Positions 42,374-51,123 of a stretch of DNA of 64,000 nt are shown one piece after another (within the stretch, counting starts at the first letter, position 1; every line of letters begins with the position of its first letter). This DNA comes from Rhizobium oryziradicis (GTDB lineage: Bacteria; Pseudomonadota; Alphaproteobacteria; Rhizobiales; Rhizobiaceae). The position numbers were made by a program, and so were the translations under genes. Where the stretch lies: assembly GCF_001939045.1 (NCBI RefSeq), contig NZ_MKIM01000023.1, forward strand, positions 33,393 through 97,392, read 5' to 3'. The notes beneath the pieces were generated by a model. That model was given only the letters and a program-made list of their open reading frames with translations, was not told the DNA's origin and did no database searches.

Positions 42374-43570
42374 TTAGCCGAAGGGCCATGCTGACGGCTG
42401 TTTTTCATCGATGTGGAAGCTGCCGAGTTCAACGCTGTTCAGCAGGTTTATCTCGCGTTTTAATGGGGATGCTTCGGCTTGTGTCGGGGTGTTATCACCA
42501 ACGGTGGTTTTGACGATATCCGTGAGAGTGGTTTTTGCGGCAATAGCTGCGTCATTTGCCAAAACAACCGCAGCATTGGCGGATAAGGACGCTTGAAGAA
42601 CCGAGTCGGCTGATGCACTGACCTGGGCAATGTCGAGCTTCTGGCCAGCCCTTTCCATCATTGCAGAGGCTCCGTCTATCTGCGCGGCCAGCCGGCCAAT
42701 GATGGCGCGGGCCGACACGTCTTCATCCGTGGCTCTGCGATAGTGCTCACAAAGATCAGCAAATGCGGCTTTGGCATGTCCCAAATCAATGGCACCGTTG
42801 AGAAGATGCGAGAGCGAACCCAGCATGGATAGCCCATGTGATCCGATCGTTAACGTAATCAGGTTATCGGCCGGGACATGAATGTCAGAGACGTCTACCC
42901 AAATTTCGGACGGCAAAACTTCGGCTGGCCAAACCTCTGTCGGTTGATTCGCTTGGGAGGGAGGGAGAGCAGGTCTGAATGCCAGGTCGTCGGTGTCACG
43001 TGCCAGAAGTGCAAGGACGTGTTGCCCTTTGGGATCAATCGCAGGCACGGCGATCCAGTCACAAAAGCCACCCGTGATCGAGACAGTTGATGCTGGCAAA
43101 CGAAAGCCCGTGCGATCTGCCACCAGATGGGGCCATGTTGACGGTTCATGACGATCACATGCCACGCAGGACGCGAGCGCAAATTGTTCGCCAGCCAGCG
43201 CATGAGCGAAGTAAACACTGTGCTGCCCGTGGGATGCGAACAGGCGAATAGCCTCAATGACCTGAAAGTGGCCTTTCAAACACGCGCCCAGTTCGGCTGC
43301 GCTTTCTGCCACCAGCGCCACCACCTCCGCCAGAATGGCATTGGCGATATCTGCGCCGCAATGGTCCGATGGCACCGAAATACCCAACAACCCCGCCCTT
43401 GATACCCAGGCAAGCGCCTTAAACAGCGGTTTCTTGTCTTGAGCTGCATCACTCAGACTTGCCTTGATCCGGTCCACAATGTCACGTGCAGCATCCAGAG
43501 CTTCGACCTCAGTCGAGAGGTGCGCTACGGATTGCTGCCTTTGATCAGACAATCGGAATACGTTGTGCAT
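42374..43570 (-). CDS. Acyl-CoA dehydrogenase-like protein of the SfnB/sulfur-acquisition type
   Basis: Flavoprotein-fold protein of 398 residues with acyl-CoA dehydrogenase architecture. N-terminal helices (GLLGISVPSDHCGADIANAI), a central beta domain (FALASCVACDRHEPSTWPHL, SITGGFCDWIAVPA) and C-terminal helices. The likeness to SfnB proteins of dimethyl-sulfone and sulfonate use is moderate. I chose the ATG at 43568-43570 for its GGAGG site at good spacing; longer frames have no support. It is divergent from the small ORFs leading to a FAD/NAD(P) protein. Catalytic activity is not established. Confidence 0.68.
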   Translation of the reverse strand: MHNVFRLSDQRQQSVAHLSTEVEALDAARDIVDRIKASLSDAAQDKKPLFKALAWVSRAGLLGISVPSDHCGADIANAILAEVVALVAESAAELGACLKGHFQVIEAIRLFASHGQHSVYFAHALAGEQFALASCVACDRHEPSTWPHLVADRTGFRLPASTVSITGGFCDWIAVPAIDPKGQHVLALLARDTDDLAFRPALPPSQANQPTEVWPAEVLPSEIWVDVSDIHVPADNLITLTIGSHGLSMLGSLSHLLNGAIDLGHAKAAFADLCEHYRRATDEDVSARAIIGRLAAQIDGASAMMERAGQKLDIAQVSASADSVLQASLSANAAVVLANDAAIAAKTTLTDIVKTTVGDNTPTQAEASPLKREINLLNSVELGSFHIDEKQPSAWPFG

Positions 43571-43815
43571 AAGCCACCTCCAGATCCGATGGCGGATGCT
43601 GCCATGCATTTTGCCTGACGCAAAGGGCAAAAATATCTGCTTACGCTCTTCGTGAGAATATATTTTTTCAAAATTTGGTGGGCCAGCTTGGGCGACCGCA
43701 GGGTTTGAACTGGCTTTGGCATCATGGATTATGCCCCTCCTCAAGGGTTGCCGCGCAGTATTTTTCGCCGCCCTTGCGAACGGAGGACAAGTGTTCCTGT
43801 GAGGATCGAAATAAT

Positions 43816-43829
43816 AGAATACTAATTCT
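43816..43829. promoter_or_regulatory. Short inverted repeat in the divergent region
   Basis: AGAAT-ACTA-ATTCT lies about midway between the SfnB-like gene and the 73-codon ORF, followed at 43841-43854 by a tandem TGACGTC TGACGTC. AT-rich inverted repeats with about four central bases are a common form for dimeric regulators. The factor is unknown; the Rrf2 protein two genes away is one candidate. The rest of the 437-base gap (43571-44007) holds nothing else I recognise. Confidence 0.35.
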
Positions 43830-44007
43830 GTAGACTATGTTGACGTCTGACGTCATTGCGGCGACACTAAGGCAATGGAAGTGTCGGGCTATGGACGGTA
43901 AACGAGTTTACGCCTTTGCCTTTCAAGGCCGTCAATGCCGCAACAGAGTGAGTTTTTTTCGTCAAGTTGCCCATGTCACCCGCAATGTTACCTAAGGAGA
44001 TCATGCT

Positions 44008-44229
44008 ATGCCTTTGAGCTTTCACGGATTTTCTTTCGACCTGTTTGGTTTTTCGTGGCGTCAGACGATTGCCAACGATTGTGCCTTTGCTGAAGCGAAG
44101 AGCGTGCCCGAAGCGAAGAGCCCCGCAGCGAAGAGCAAGATTGCCGACAGTGCCTCCGTGCGGGAGCGCGAGGCGGAAGATGCGGATGAAGTGTCCTTCC
44201 GGGCGCTGTGCATCTTTCCCATTCTTTAA
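44008..44229 (+). CDS. Small hypothetical protein, 73 residues
   Basis: Short ORF with an AAGGAG ribosome site nine bases before its ATG. The N-terminus is aromatic (MPLSFHGFSFDLFGFSWRQ). A middle with repeated EAKS/PAAKS units follows (the DNA repeats CGAAGAGC three times), then an acidic tail. I recognise no family. It is followed after 32 bases by a 45-codon ORF that overlaps the FAD/NAD(P) gene, so it could be a leader or small accessory protein of that operon. An opposite-strand frame covers the same DNA but has no ribosome site I can support. Confidence 0.45.
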   Translation: MPLSFHGFSFDLFGFSWRQTIANDCAFAEAKSVPEAKSPAAKSKIADSASVREREAEDADEVSFRALCIFPIL

Positions 44230-44251
44230 CGAGGCCGATTCTTTAACGAGG
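44221..44251. repeat. Tandem 17-base direct repeat
   Basis: ATTCTTTAACGAGG occurs at 44221-44234 and again at 44238-44251, separated by CCG. The first copy contains the stop codon of the 73-codon ORF. The second lies where the ribosome site of the next small ORF is expected. A recent slip duplication is likely. Confidence 0.7.
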
Positions 44252-44261
44252 GGAGCAAGCC

Positions 44262-44399
44262 ATGGCATATCTATCGACACAGAATGCACGTCGCAGATTA
44301 TCGACATCCCGTTTTGCTGTGAGCGTTGATGGCATCCTTGGCCACGCGGCTCTTGTGCTGTCCCTGCTGTTTATCACCGTGTTGATTGTGGCGCTATGA
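44262..44399 (+). CDS. Small membrane protein, 45 residues
   Basis: A short ORF with GAGGGGAG before its ATG. A basic N-terminal half (TQNARRRLSTSR) is followed by a single strongly hydrophobic helix to the C-terminus (about residues 26-45, ALVLSLLFITVLIVAL). Its TGA overlaps the ATG of the FAD/NAD(P) gene in an ATGA, which argues strongly that it is translated. It resembles small single-pass membrane proteins but belongs to no family I know. It might anchor the following oxidoreductase to the membrane. Confidence 0.6.
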   Translation: MAYLSTQNARRRLSTSRFAVSVDGILGHAALVLSLLFITVLIVAL

Positions 44400-45823
44400 C
44401 GTCGTCCAAGCCTGTTGTCGCCATTGTGGGTGGGGGCTTTACCGGTGCGGTTCTGGCTATCCATCTGGCAAAGCGGTATGGTGGCAGCAAGGCTGTGCGG
44501 ATTGTTGTGTTTGAGCCAAGGGATCGGCTGGGGGCCGGATTGGCTTACAGCACCGTCGAGCCAACGCATCGCATTAATGTCCCGGCCGGGAGAATGACGG
44601 TCTATCCGGACGATCCCGAGAGCTTTCTTCGTTTTGCAACGGATGCAGGGGTTTTCGAGCAGGATCGTGACGTTTTTGCTAAAAGCGGTCTTCCTTATCC
44701 GCGCCGTTCCGTGTTTGGTGATTATGTCACAGCACAGATCACACCTTATCTTCATTCAGGTGTGATTGAGCATCGCAGAACCAGCGTCTCAGCCATAGAA
44801 AAAGCCACCCATGGCTGGCTACTGCGTGGAGTCGATGGCAGCACGGTGTCGGCGGATGTTGCTGTTATTGCCACCAGTCATCCCGCGCCCATGCTTCCGA
44901 GCGCGTTTGCCAAGGTCAAGGATCACCCGAAATTCATTGCCGATGCAACGCGCGACAACGCCCTCGACACCATAGAGGCGAACGACCGTATTCTGCTGGT
45001 GGGCAATGGGTTAACCTCGGCGGATGTGATTGCCACCCTGAATGCAAACGGGCATCGCGGTGGCATTCTGGCGATCTCCAGACGCGGTCTTCGATCGCGT
45101 GGGCATGCCGCGTCCGATCAGGAGCCTTTCGGAGATTTCCTCTCACCGCCGAGTGTTCGCGCCTCAGACCTGTTGCATCGTGTTCGCATAGCATTGCGAC
45201 AAGCGCAAAATGCGGGCTTGAGCTGGCACGCCGTGCTTGATGCTTTGCGCACACAAGGCCAACAGATATGGCAGGCGTTGCCCGTTGCAGAGCGCAGGCG
45301 GCTGGCGCGGTTTGTGCGCCCTTTCTGGGATGTTCATCGGTTTCGCATCGCGCCACAGGTAGAGCATGTGCTGGATGAGGCAATCAAGACAGGACAGCTC
45401 TCCATTCGCGCAGGGTCTGTTCAAACGGCTGCTTTGGCGGGGCAGGGCTTTGACGTGCGCTTGCGGGATAAGGGAAACCGCGAGCCTTCACCTCTGCATG
45501 TGGATGCCATTATTGTCACAACCGGTCCGGCCCATGGCGGAATTCTCAGATCGCAACCGTTTCTGGATGGCTTGCACGATGCGGGCGTGCTGAGCACCTG
45601 CGAAACGGGGCTTGGAATTGCCTGTAACTTGAACGCGGTTGCCCGCGATCAGCGCGGCATGGCAGTGCCGGGAATGTTCATTGCCGGGCCTCTTGCGCGT
45701 GGCACGTTTGGTGAGCTGATGGGATTGCCTCAGGTGACGGAGCACGCCATTTTTGTCGCCGATCAGGTGGCGGACTATATCGGTCTGGGCACCACGCCGG
45801 ATTGGCATAAACAGGCAAGCTAG
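44396..45823 (+). CDS. FAD/NAD(P)-binding oxidoreductase (NAD_binding_9 type)
   Basis: Flavoprotein of 475 residues. N-terminal FAD-binding motif VAIVGGGFTGAVLAIHLAKR; a middle stretch typical of the group (LGAGLAYSTVEPTHRINVPA); a second dinucleotide motif (RILLVGNGLTSADVIATLNA); C-terminal MFIAGPLARGTFGELMGLPQ. Proteins of this group often accompany sulfur- or siderophore-related genes, but the reaction is unknown. It is translationally coupled to the 45-residue membrane protein. Its TAG stop forms the first bases of a palindromic repeat. Confidence 0.72.
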   Translation: MTSSKPVVAIVGGGFTGAVLAIHLAKRYGGSKAVRIVVFEPRDRLGAGLAYSTVEPTHRINVPAGRMTVYPDDPESFLRFATDAGVFEQDRDVFAKSGLPYPRRSVFGDYVTAQITPYLHSGVIEHRRTSVSAIEKATHGWLLRGVDGSTVSADVAVIATSHPAPMLPSAFAKVKDHPKFIADATRDNALDTIEANDRILLVGNGLTSADVIATLNANGHRGGILAISRRGLRSRGHAASDQEPFGDFLSPPSVRASDLLHRVRIALRQAQNAGLSWHAVLDALRTQGQQIWQALPVAERRRLARFVRPFWDVHRFRIAPQVEHVLDEAIKTGQLSIRAGSVQTAALAGQGFDVRLRDKGNREPSPLHVDAIIVTTGPAHGGILRSQPFLDGLHDAGVLSTCETGLGIACNLNAVARDQRGMAVPGMFIAGPLARGTFGELMGLPQVTEHAIFVADQVADYIGLGTTPDWHKQAS

Positions 45824-45921
45824 AGTTTGTCAGGGAAAAGTGGTCACCGGTTTTTCTGATCAGATAAACTCAAACAAAGACGTTTAGAGATCGGTTCAAT
45901 CTGAACCTCACAGACTCTAAA
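45823..45921. repeat. Palindromic intergenic repeat, modules B then A
   Basis: Module B (45823-45871) has arms GAGTTTGTC and GATAAACTC around AAAAGTGGTCACCGGTTTTT. Module A (45883-45921) starts TTTAGAG and ends CTCTAAA. The order is the reverse of that at 12945. The first base is the last base of the TAG stop codon of the preceding gene. Confidence 0.72.
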
Positions 45922-45999
45922 GCGTCTTGCGGAAATCTGGCGGGGCTTTGCCACACAAAGATCAATGTGCGCATAAACTTCCTATCGGGGCGAATTTTT

Positions 46000-46012
46000 G
46001 GAATTTTATTCC
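46000..46012. promoter_or_regulatory. Inverted repeat upstream of the SsuD-type gene
   Basis: GGAAT-TTT-ATTCC in an AT-rich stretch about 175 bases before the monooxygenase start. It resembles in form the repeat at 43816. It is a candidate regulator site for sulfur-dependent control; the binding factor is unknown. Confidence 0.35.
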
Positions 46013-46097
46013 TTATAAATTCTATGGATATTATGCATATATCAATGCAGCAACCCGTCCTCGGCATTTAACGATGCCAGTAATGGAGGGCGCTGCG

Positions 46098-46118
46098 GAG
46101 AGGTCGATCCGACCTCTC
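46098..46118 (+). promoter_or_regulatory. Leader hairpin before the SsuD-type gene
   Basis: GAGAGGTC-GATCC-GACCTCTC forms a perfect eight-base stem with a five-base loop, 67 bases before the start codon. No T-run follows, so it is not a simple terminator. It may be a leader structure. Confidence 0.35.
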
Positions 46119-46185
46119 TCATGGACCAAAGTGAAGCACGGATTTGACCGCATGGTGATGGTCAAATTTACAAAACAGGATTTGC

Positions 46186-47358
46186 ATGATGGCCAAGACC
46201 GATCAGCCTCTCGACTTTCTCTGGTTTATCCCAACGTCTGGTGATGGTGCCTACCTGGGGTCCGATGATTTGAGTCGGCCATCAGATCCGGGCTATTTTC
46301 GCGAGATTGCGCAGGCCGTGGATCGCCTCGGCTACTCGGGTGTGCTGATCCCAACAGGGGTTGCCTGCGAAGAATCCTTCATTCTGGCCGCTGATCTTGC
46401 CGCACACACTCAACAGCTCAAGTTTTTGGTCGCCATTCGTCCGGGCACGGCATCGCCAGCTTACTATGCCCGCCTTGCATCAACACTGGATCGCGTTTCC
46501 AACGGCAGGCTCTTGCTCAACATTGTTGTTGGCGGCAGTGCGCAGGAACTGGCAGGCGACGGCGTTTTCCTGCCCCATGACGAGCGCTATGACCACGCTG
46601 ATGAGTTCTTTCAGGTGTTCAACAGCTTGATCGAAACGGGTCATGCCCATCTGGATGGCAAATATATTCAGGCCCATCATGCGCGTCTGGGATTGCCACC
46701 GGTGCAAACCCCACGCCCGCCAATTTACTTTGGCGGATCATCTGATGCGGCAATTGATTTCTCCGGCGGAATTATCGACAAATACCTGACATGGGGTGAG
46801 CCGCCGCATCTGGTGGCCGAAAAAATCGCCAATGTGCACAAGGCGGCTGCCAAACATGGCCGCGAGGTCACATTCGGCATTCGTCTGCATTTCATTGTGC
46901 GCGAAACCGACGAAGAGGCTTGGGAAGCCGCAGACAAGCTGATTTCCAAGCTGTCCGATGAGACCATTGCCGCAGCGCAGGAGGTTTTTGCCAAGAATTC
47001 TGATTCTGTGGGCCAGGCCCGTATGGTGGCTCTCCACAATGGTCGCCGTGACAAACTGGAGGTTTCTCCCAATCTGTGGGCGGGAATTGGTCTGGTGCGC
47101 TCAGGGGCCGGAACGGCTCTGGTGGGATCGCCCAAGACAATTGCTGCGCGCCTTAAGGAATATCAGGATATTGGCATCGATACCGTGATTGCATCTGGCT
47201 ATCCGCATCTGGAAGAAGCCTATCGCGTGTCCGAGCTGCTCTTCCCGGAAATTGGCATTGCTGGGCCACGCAATCAGATCCGCTCGTCGTTTGGCACAAA
47301 GCAGGTGTTTGGCGGCGGCGGCCATGGCGGCAACGTCAAGGTCGCATCGGGATCGTAA
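46186..47358 (+). CDS. ssuD: FMNH2-dependent alkanesulfonate monooxygenase, SsuD-like
   Basis: Bacterial-luciferase-type flavin monooxygenase of 390 residues. SsuD cleaves alkanesulfonates to aldehyde and sulfite using reduced FMN. Characteristic stretches: [71 protein letters not shown] and [18 protein letters not shown] flavin reductase gene follows by 36 bases and could supply FMNH2. No sulfonate ABC transporter is in the window. The ATG at 46186 has AGGA upstream; the next codon is also ATG. Confidence 0.86.
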   Translation: MMAKTDQPLDFLWFIPTSGDGAYLGSDDLSRPSDPGYFREIAQAVDRLGYSGVLIPTGVACEESFILAADLAAHTQQLKFLVAIRPGTASPAYYARLASTLDRVSNGRLLLNIVVGGSAQELAGDGVFLPHDERYDHADEFFQVFNSLIETGHAHLDGKYIQAHHARLGLPPVQTPRPPIYFGGSSDAAIDFSGGIIDKYLTWGEPPHLVAEKIANVHKAAAKHGREVTFGIRLHFIVRETDEEAWEAADKLISKLSDETIAAAQEVFAKNSDSVGQARMVALHNGRRDKLEVSPNLWAGIGLVRSGAGTALVGSPKTIAARLKEYQDIGIDTVIASGYPHLEEAYRVSELLFPEIGIAGPRNQIRSSFGTKQVFGGGGHGGNVKVASGS

Positions 47359-47394
47359 TCTCGCAATTTGACATAAGTATACGGTGGGTTTTCG

Positions 47395-47937
47395 ATGACA
47401 CAACAATTTAAAGCACAAAATTTTAACGTGGAGAGCAGCCCCTCTGTTGTCCAGCATCCCATTGCAGATGCGGATAACCTCAAGCTTGCCCTCAGAACCC
47501 TTGGCGGCGGCGTCAGCATCATCACCACCGGAGACGGTGATAACCGCACCGGTGCAACAGTCACAAGTGCGACGGCGCTGTCTGTCGATCCACCGCGCAT
47601 GCTGGTGTCGCTGAACCGGTCGTCGTCCACCTGGCCGGTGCTGGAAAAATCGGGTTCATTCGCCATCAATATTGTTGGAGCTGCGCATGAAGCACTGGCC
47701 AATCAATTTGCCGGTGTGGGGGGCCTGAAAGGGCCAGAGCGTTACAAGGGTGCAGACTGGATCAAGCTTGCCAGCGGCGCATGTGTGCTCAAGGATGCGG
47801 TTGCCGCCATCGACTGCGTGATTGAAGAAGCCATCGAGCGCCATAGCCATGTGATTGTCATTGGCAAAGTGGTTGCAATCCGGCTCGGTGAAGGCAATTC
47901 GCTGCTTTATCAAAGCGGCCGCTATCACAATCTGTAA
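47395..47937 (+). CDS. Flavin reductase family protein
   Basis: Flavin reductase (HpaC/FRP-type, split-barrel fold) of 180 residues. Core stretches are LRTLGGGVSIITTGDGDNRT, GATVTSATALSVDPPRMLVS, LEKSGSFAINIVGAAHEALA and AIDCVIEEAIERHSHVIVIG. It probably reduces FMN with NAD(P)H and passes it to the SsuD-type monooxygenase 36 bases upstream. It is not of the classical SsuE flavodoxin-like fold, a common substitution in rhizobia. The start has a weak ribosome site. Confidence 0.83.
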   Translation: MTQQFKAQNFNVESSPSVVQHPIADADNLKLALRTLGGGVSIITTGDGDNRTGATVTSATALSVDPPRMLVSLNRSSSTWPVLEKSGSFAINIVGAAHEALANQFAGVGGLKGPERYKGADWIKLASGACVLKDAVAAIDCVIEEAIERHSHVIVIGKVVAIRLGEGNSLLYQSGRYHNL

Positions 47938-47976
47938 ACATTCCTCTTGTTCGAACTCGTAGGGCAGACACAAATC

Positions 47977-48120
47977 ATCACCTCGCAATTCGCACTGTCG
48001 GTCGCTATCAATATTTTCGAACTGGGTGGCGGCTCGGCAACCTCGCGCCAGTGGCGGGCGATTATTATCTGAACTTCACCACCACCCATCCGAAAGAAGG
48101 CCAGATGTTCTCAATGTCGC
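47977..48120 (+). other. Possible coding remnant, unrecognised
   Basis: This stretch keeps an open frame with protein-like composition (TVGRYQYFRTGWRLGNLAPV, then DYYLNFTTTHPKEGQMFSMS). It has no start codon or ribosome site and ends in a hairpin. It may be the tail of a gene lost by deletion. I cannot name a family. Confidence 0.3.
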
Positions 48121-48150
48121 GCCTGTCTGGTGGAGAGCCACCAGATAGGC
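48121..48150. terminator. Strong bidirectional hairpin
   Basis: Thirteen-base arms (48121-48133 and 48138-48150) with one mismatch enclose a four-base AGAG loop. It sits between the flavin-reductase gene and the convergent nitroreductase stop, as expected for a terminator serving both strands, though long T-runs are missing. Confidence 0.6.
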
Positions 48151-48162
48151 GCTATCAACGCT

Positions 48163-49002
48163 CTATTTCAGGGCAAAACCAAAGCGCCGCAAAATGGCGG
48201 TCAACTCTACCCGGCCTTTGAGAGCGCTCGCACTGCCGATGCGCTTGGCAATCACGCTGGTCCACCCGGCTTCTGGCATGTTCTGACCCTTCTGGAAGGT
48301 CTTCAACCGCTCATCATAGCGGGCCAAATCCTGTTCGCTCACCGTGCCATATTGCTCGCGAAACAGCACTGCCGATTGCGGCAGGCGTGGCTTTACATCG
48401 GTTTTCACCGCGGGGTCAGGATAGCCCACCGTGAGGCCGAAGACGGCAATGGTTTCTGGCGGCAGGTTCAGCTCGCGTGCCACATCCTCAGGCCGGTTGC
48501 GGATGCCGCCGATATAGCACGAGCCGAGGCCAAGCGAGTCAATCGCTGCCACCGCATTTTGCGCGGCAAGGGCGGCATCAATTGCGCCAATCACAAAGCT
48601 TTCCAGATAATCCAGCCCTGCACCCTCGGTATCGTTGCTGCGGGCAATGGTTCTGAGCCGCGAGAGATCGACCAGCCAGACCAGAAACAGCGGTGCGGCA
48701 TTGATTTGCGGATTGGGTGCGGCAAATTCTTCCAGCCGAGCCTTGCGCGCCGGGTCTTCCACGGCCACCACGCTCCATGCTTGCAGATTGGAAGAGGTGG
48801 GTGCCGATTGTGCTGCCGCCACCAGCAGTTCCACCGTGCCTTGCGGCAGAGCTTTTGGCAGGTAGGCGCGTGAAGAACGGTGGTTGAGCAGCACATCCAG
48901 CGTCTCGCTCCAAAGAGCGGGCTGAACGCCCTGGTGCTCTCCATAGCGGGCCTTGAGAAGCGCCTCGGCGTTTGTGTTCGTAAAGGCAGTGTGCACCGTC
49001 AT
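48163..49002 (-). CDS. NfsA-like NADPH nitroreductase
   Basis: FMN-dependent oxidoreductase of 279 residues. N-terminal FMN loop LLNHRSSRAYLPKALPQGTV; then AAAQSAPTSSNLQAWSVVAV, LESFVIGAIDAALAAQNAVA and SLGLGSCYIGGIRNRPEDVA, all standard for the NfsA/Frp group. The start overlaps the stop of the LLM monooxygenase gene by four bases. It may reduce flavin for that monooxygenase. The natural substrate is not shown; quinones or nitroaromatics are usual in vitro. Confidence 0.8.
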   Translation of the reverse strand: MTVHTAFTNTNAEALLKARYGEHQGVQPALWSETLDVLLNHRSSRAYLPKALPQGTVELLVAAAQSAPTSSNLQAWSVVAVEDPARKARLEEFAAPNPQINAAPLFLVWLVDLSRLRTIARSNDTEGAGLDYLESFVIGAIDAALAAQNAVAAIDSLGLGSCYIGGIRNRPEDVARELNLPPETIAVFGLTVGYPDPAVKTDVKPRLPQSAVLFREQYGTVSEQDLARYDERLKTFQKGQNMPEAGWTSVIAKRIGSASALKGRVELTAILRRFGFALK

Positions 49003-50354
49003 GCCTGTTCCTTTCTATCATTCATGCGCTTTGAGAAAAACCGGTTTTCCGGGCGGGGCAGGCCAAGATGGTCTCGCAGGGTCTTGCCTTGATAATCCTT
49101 GCGGAAAAGTCCTCGCTGTTGCAGCTCTGGCACCAATCTGTTCACCACGTCATCCAGCCCTTGCGGCAAATAAGGGAAGACAACGTTGAAGCCATCCGAG
49201 CCCTTCTCGTGCAACCATTCCGCCATTTGGTCTGCAACACTTTCAGCGGTGCCGACAAAGGCAAGGCCTGAATAGCCACCATAGCGCTGGGCAAGCTGGC
49301 GCACGCTCAAACTCTCTTCGCGGGCCAGTTTCAGGACCTGTTCGCGGCTGGATTTGCTGGCATTGGTATCTGGAATGTCTGGCAGTGGCTGATCAGGATC
49401 GAGGCCTGAAACATCATGCCCAAGCGCAATCGACAATGAGGCAATGGCGCTATCGTCATGCACAAGGCTGTCCAGCTTCAGCCGCTTTGCGCGGGCCTCT
49501 TGAACACTATCCCCGATGACAACGAAGGCGGCAGGCAGGATTTTCAGATGGTCCGGACTGCGGCCTATCTTGCCCATCCGGCCTTTGATATCGGCGTAGA
49601 GCGCTTGACCCGCCGTCAGATCACGCGGTGCGCAAAATACCACTTCGGCGGTTTCTGCCGCGAGCTGACGCCCCGGCTCTGATTGGCCGGCCTGCACAAT
49701 CACCGGCCAGCCCTGTGGCGGGCGGGCAATGTTCAGCGGCCCGCGCACCGAGAGGTCTGCGCCCTTGTGATCGAGCACATGCATTTTCTCAGGGTCAAAA
49801 AACTGACCGCTTTCAACGTCCCGCGTGAACGCATCGTCAGCAAAACTGTCCCACAGGCCAGTGACAACATCATAAAATTCCCGCGCCCGCTCATAGCGCT
49901 CGCCGTGCTCAACATGGGCATCACGGCCAAAATTCAACGCCGCATCGGGGTTGGACGTGGTGACAATGTTCCAGCCTGCGCGCCCACCGCTGATATGATC
50001 CAGCGAGGCAAAGCGGCGGGCAAGGTGGTATGGCTCGTCAAAAGTGGTGGAAGCGGTGGCCACCAGGCCAATACGGCTGGTGAGGGCTGCCAAAGCAGAC
50101 AACAGCGTGAAAGGCTCAAACGAGGTCACAGTGTGGCTGCGTTTGAGCGCTTCCATTGGCATGTTGAGTACGGCCAGATGATCGGCCATGAAAAACGCAT
50201 CAAATTTCGCCGCTTCAAGCTTTTGGGCAAAAGAAACGATATGGCCGAAATTGAAATTGGCATCGGGATAAGCGCCGGGATAGCGCCAGGCACCCGTGTG
50301 AAGGCTGACCGGGCGCATAAAAGCACCCAGATGCAATTGTTTTTGTGTCGTCAT
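48999..50354 (-). CDS. LLM-class flavin monooxygenase, NtaA/SnaA/DszA family
   Basis: Flavin-dependent monooxygenase of 451 residues. Signature stretches: AWRYPGAYPDANFNFGHIVS, AKFDAFFMADHLAVLNMPME, FEPFTLLSALAALTSRIGLV, GRAGWNIVTTSNPDAALNFG and GWPVIVQAGQSEPGRQLAAE. The family attacks C-S or C-N bonds (dibenzothiophene sulfone, nitrilotriacetate, EDTA). It is co-transcribed with an NfsA-like reductase and lies near the SsuD gene, so organosulfur scavenging is the best guess. The substrate cannot be read from sequence. Confidence 0.82.
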   Translation of the reverse strand: MTTQKQLHLGAFMRPVSLHTGAWRYPGAYPDANFNFGHIVSFAQKLEAAKFDAFFMADHLAVLNMPMEALKRSHTVTSFEPFTLLSALAALTSRIGLVATASTTFDEPYHLARRFASLDHISGGRAGWNIVTTSNPDAALNFGRDAHVEHGERYERAREFYDVVTGLWDSFADDAFTRDVESGQFFDPEKMHVLDHKGADLSVRGPLNIARPPQGWPVIVQAGQSEPGRQLAAETAEVVFCAPRDLTAGQALYADIKGRMGKIGRSPDHLKILPAAFVVIGDSVQEARAKRLKLDSLVHDDSAIASLSIALGHDVSGLDPDQPLPDIPDTNASKSSREQVLKLAREESLSVRQLAQRYGGYSGLAFVGTAESVADQMAEWLHEKGSDGFNVVFPYLPQGLDDVVNRLVPELQQRGLFRKDYQGKTLRDHLGLPRPENRFFSKRMNDRKEQA

Positions 50355-50481
50355 ATCAGCCAGTCTCCAGAAGGTGCCGTTCGCCGGATCATGGTGTCAG
50401 TTCACCCGCAAGGCAACAGATGCATTTCTTGATCATTGATCCGCAGCGTCAAGTTTATCGCGCGTATGCTTCAAAAACCGA

Positions 50482-51123
50482 TCAACTCAGTTTTGAAGCC
50501 ATCGGCAGATCATACCCTTTGGCAGCCCAGGAGAGAGGGTGGTTTTGACTGCGCTTGGCGCTCTCGGCACGCGATTTCAGGCGCTCAAGAAGTGTGTAAC
50601 CCAGGGGCCACCGTCCATGGCCGCTTTGAATATTGACGTGGCCTTGAGCTCCGATGTCGATAAGGTCGCTGCCCCAAAGGTTGGCATAACGTCGTGTCGT
50701 TTCAAATTCCATATAGGGATCGTTACGACTGGCGACCACTGTCGAGGGAAAGGGCAGGCGCTGCACGGGCATTGAGCCGAAGTTCACAATGCATGGATGC
50801 AGATTTTCAACGTTCACAAGATCACAAGGAGCCACCAGAAGAGCGCCCCGTATACGACTGGCCATTGGGCTCAATGCCAGATTGGCCGTCAAAATACACC
50901 CCAGACTGTGAGCAACCAGCCAAATCCCCGAGTGCTTCTCAAGCTCGCTTTCCAGTTTTCGATACCAGCTTGCCAGGTCTGGGCATGTCCAGTTGTCCTG
51001 TTCAACAATCTTGGCATCCGGTTTTTCCTTAAGCCAGAAAGACTGCCAGTGCCCATCGCCGGAGCCATTCAGACCCGGAAGTACAAGGGTGTCAATCCAT
51101 TGATGTGGGTTACTCTCCGGCAT
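50482..51123 (-). CDS. RBBP9/YdeN-family serine hydrolase
   Basis: Alpha/beta hydrolase of 213 residues. DTLVLPGLNGSGDGHWQSFW near the start; the nucleophile Ser73 in LVAHSLGC; a likely acid in VASRNDPYMEF; the catalytic His region GAQGHVNIQSGHGRWPLG. The family is widespread, small and without a clear physiological substrate. It is upstream of the LLM-nitroreductase pair on the same strand, 127 bases apart, and may belong to that transcription unit. Confidence 0.82.
   Translation of the reverse strand: MPESNPHQWIDTLVLPGLNGSGDGHWQSFWLKEKPDAKIVEQDNWTCPDLASWYRKLESELEKHSGIWLVAHSLGCILTANLALSPMASRIRGALLVAPCDLVNVENLHPCIVNFGSMPVQRLPFPSTVVASRNDPYMEFETTRRYANLWGSDLIDIGAQGHVNIQSGHGRWPLGYTLLERLKSRAESAKRSQNHPLSWAAKGYDLPMASKLS

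Noticed and set aside
43867..44307. A 146-codon minus-strand frame over the two small ORFs
   Set aside because: No recognisable family and no good ribosome site. The plus-strand ORFs have ribosome sites and one has an ATGA overlap with a real gene. Not fully excluded.
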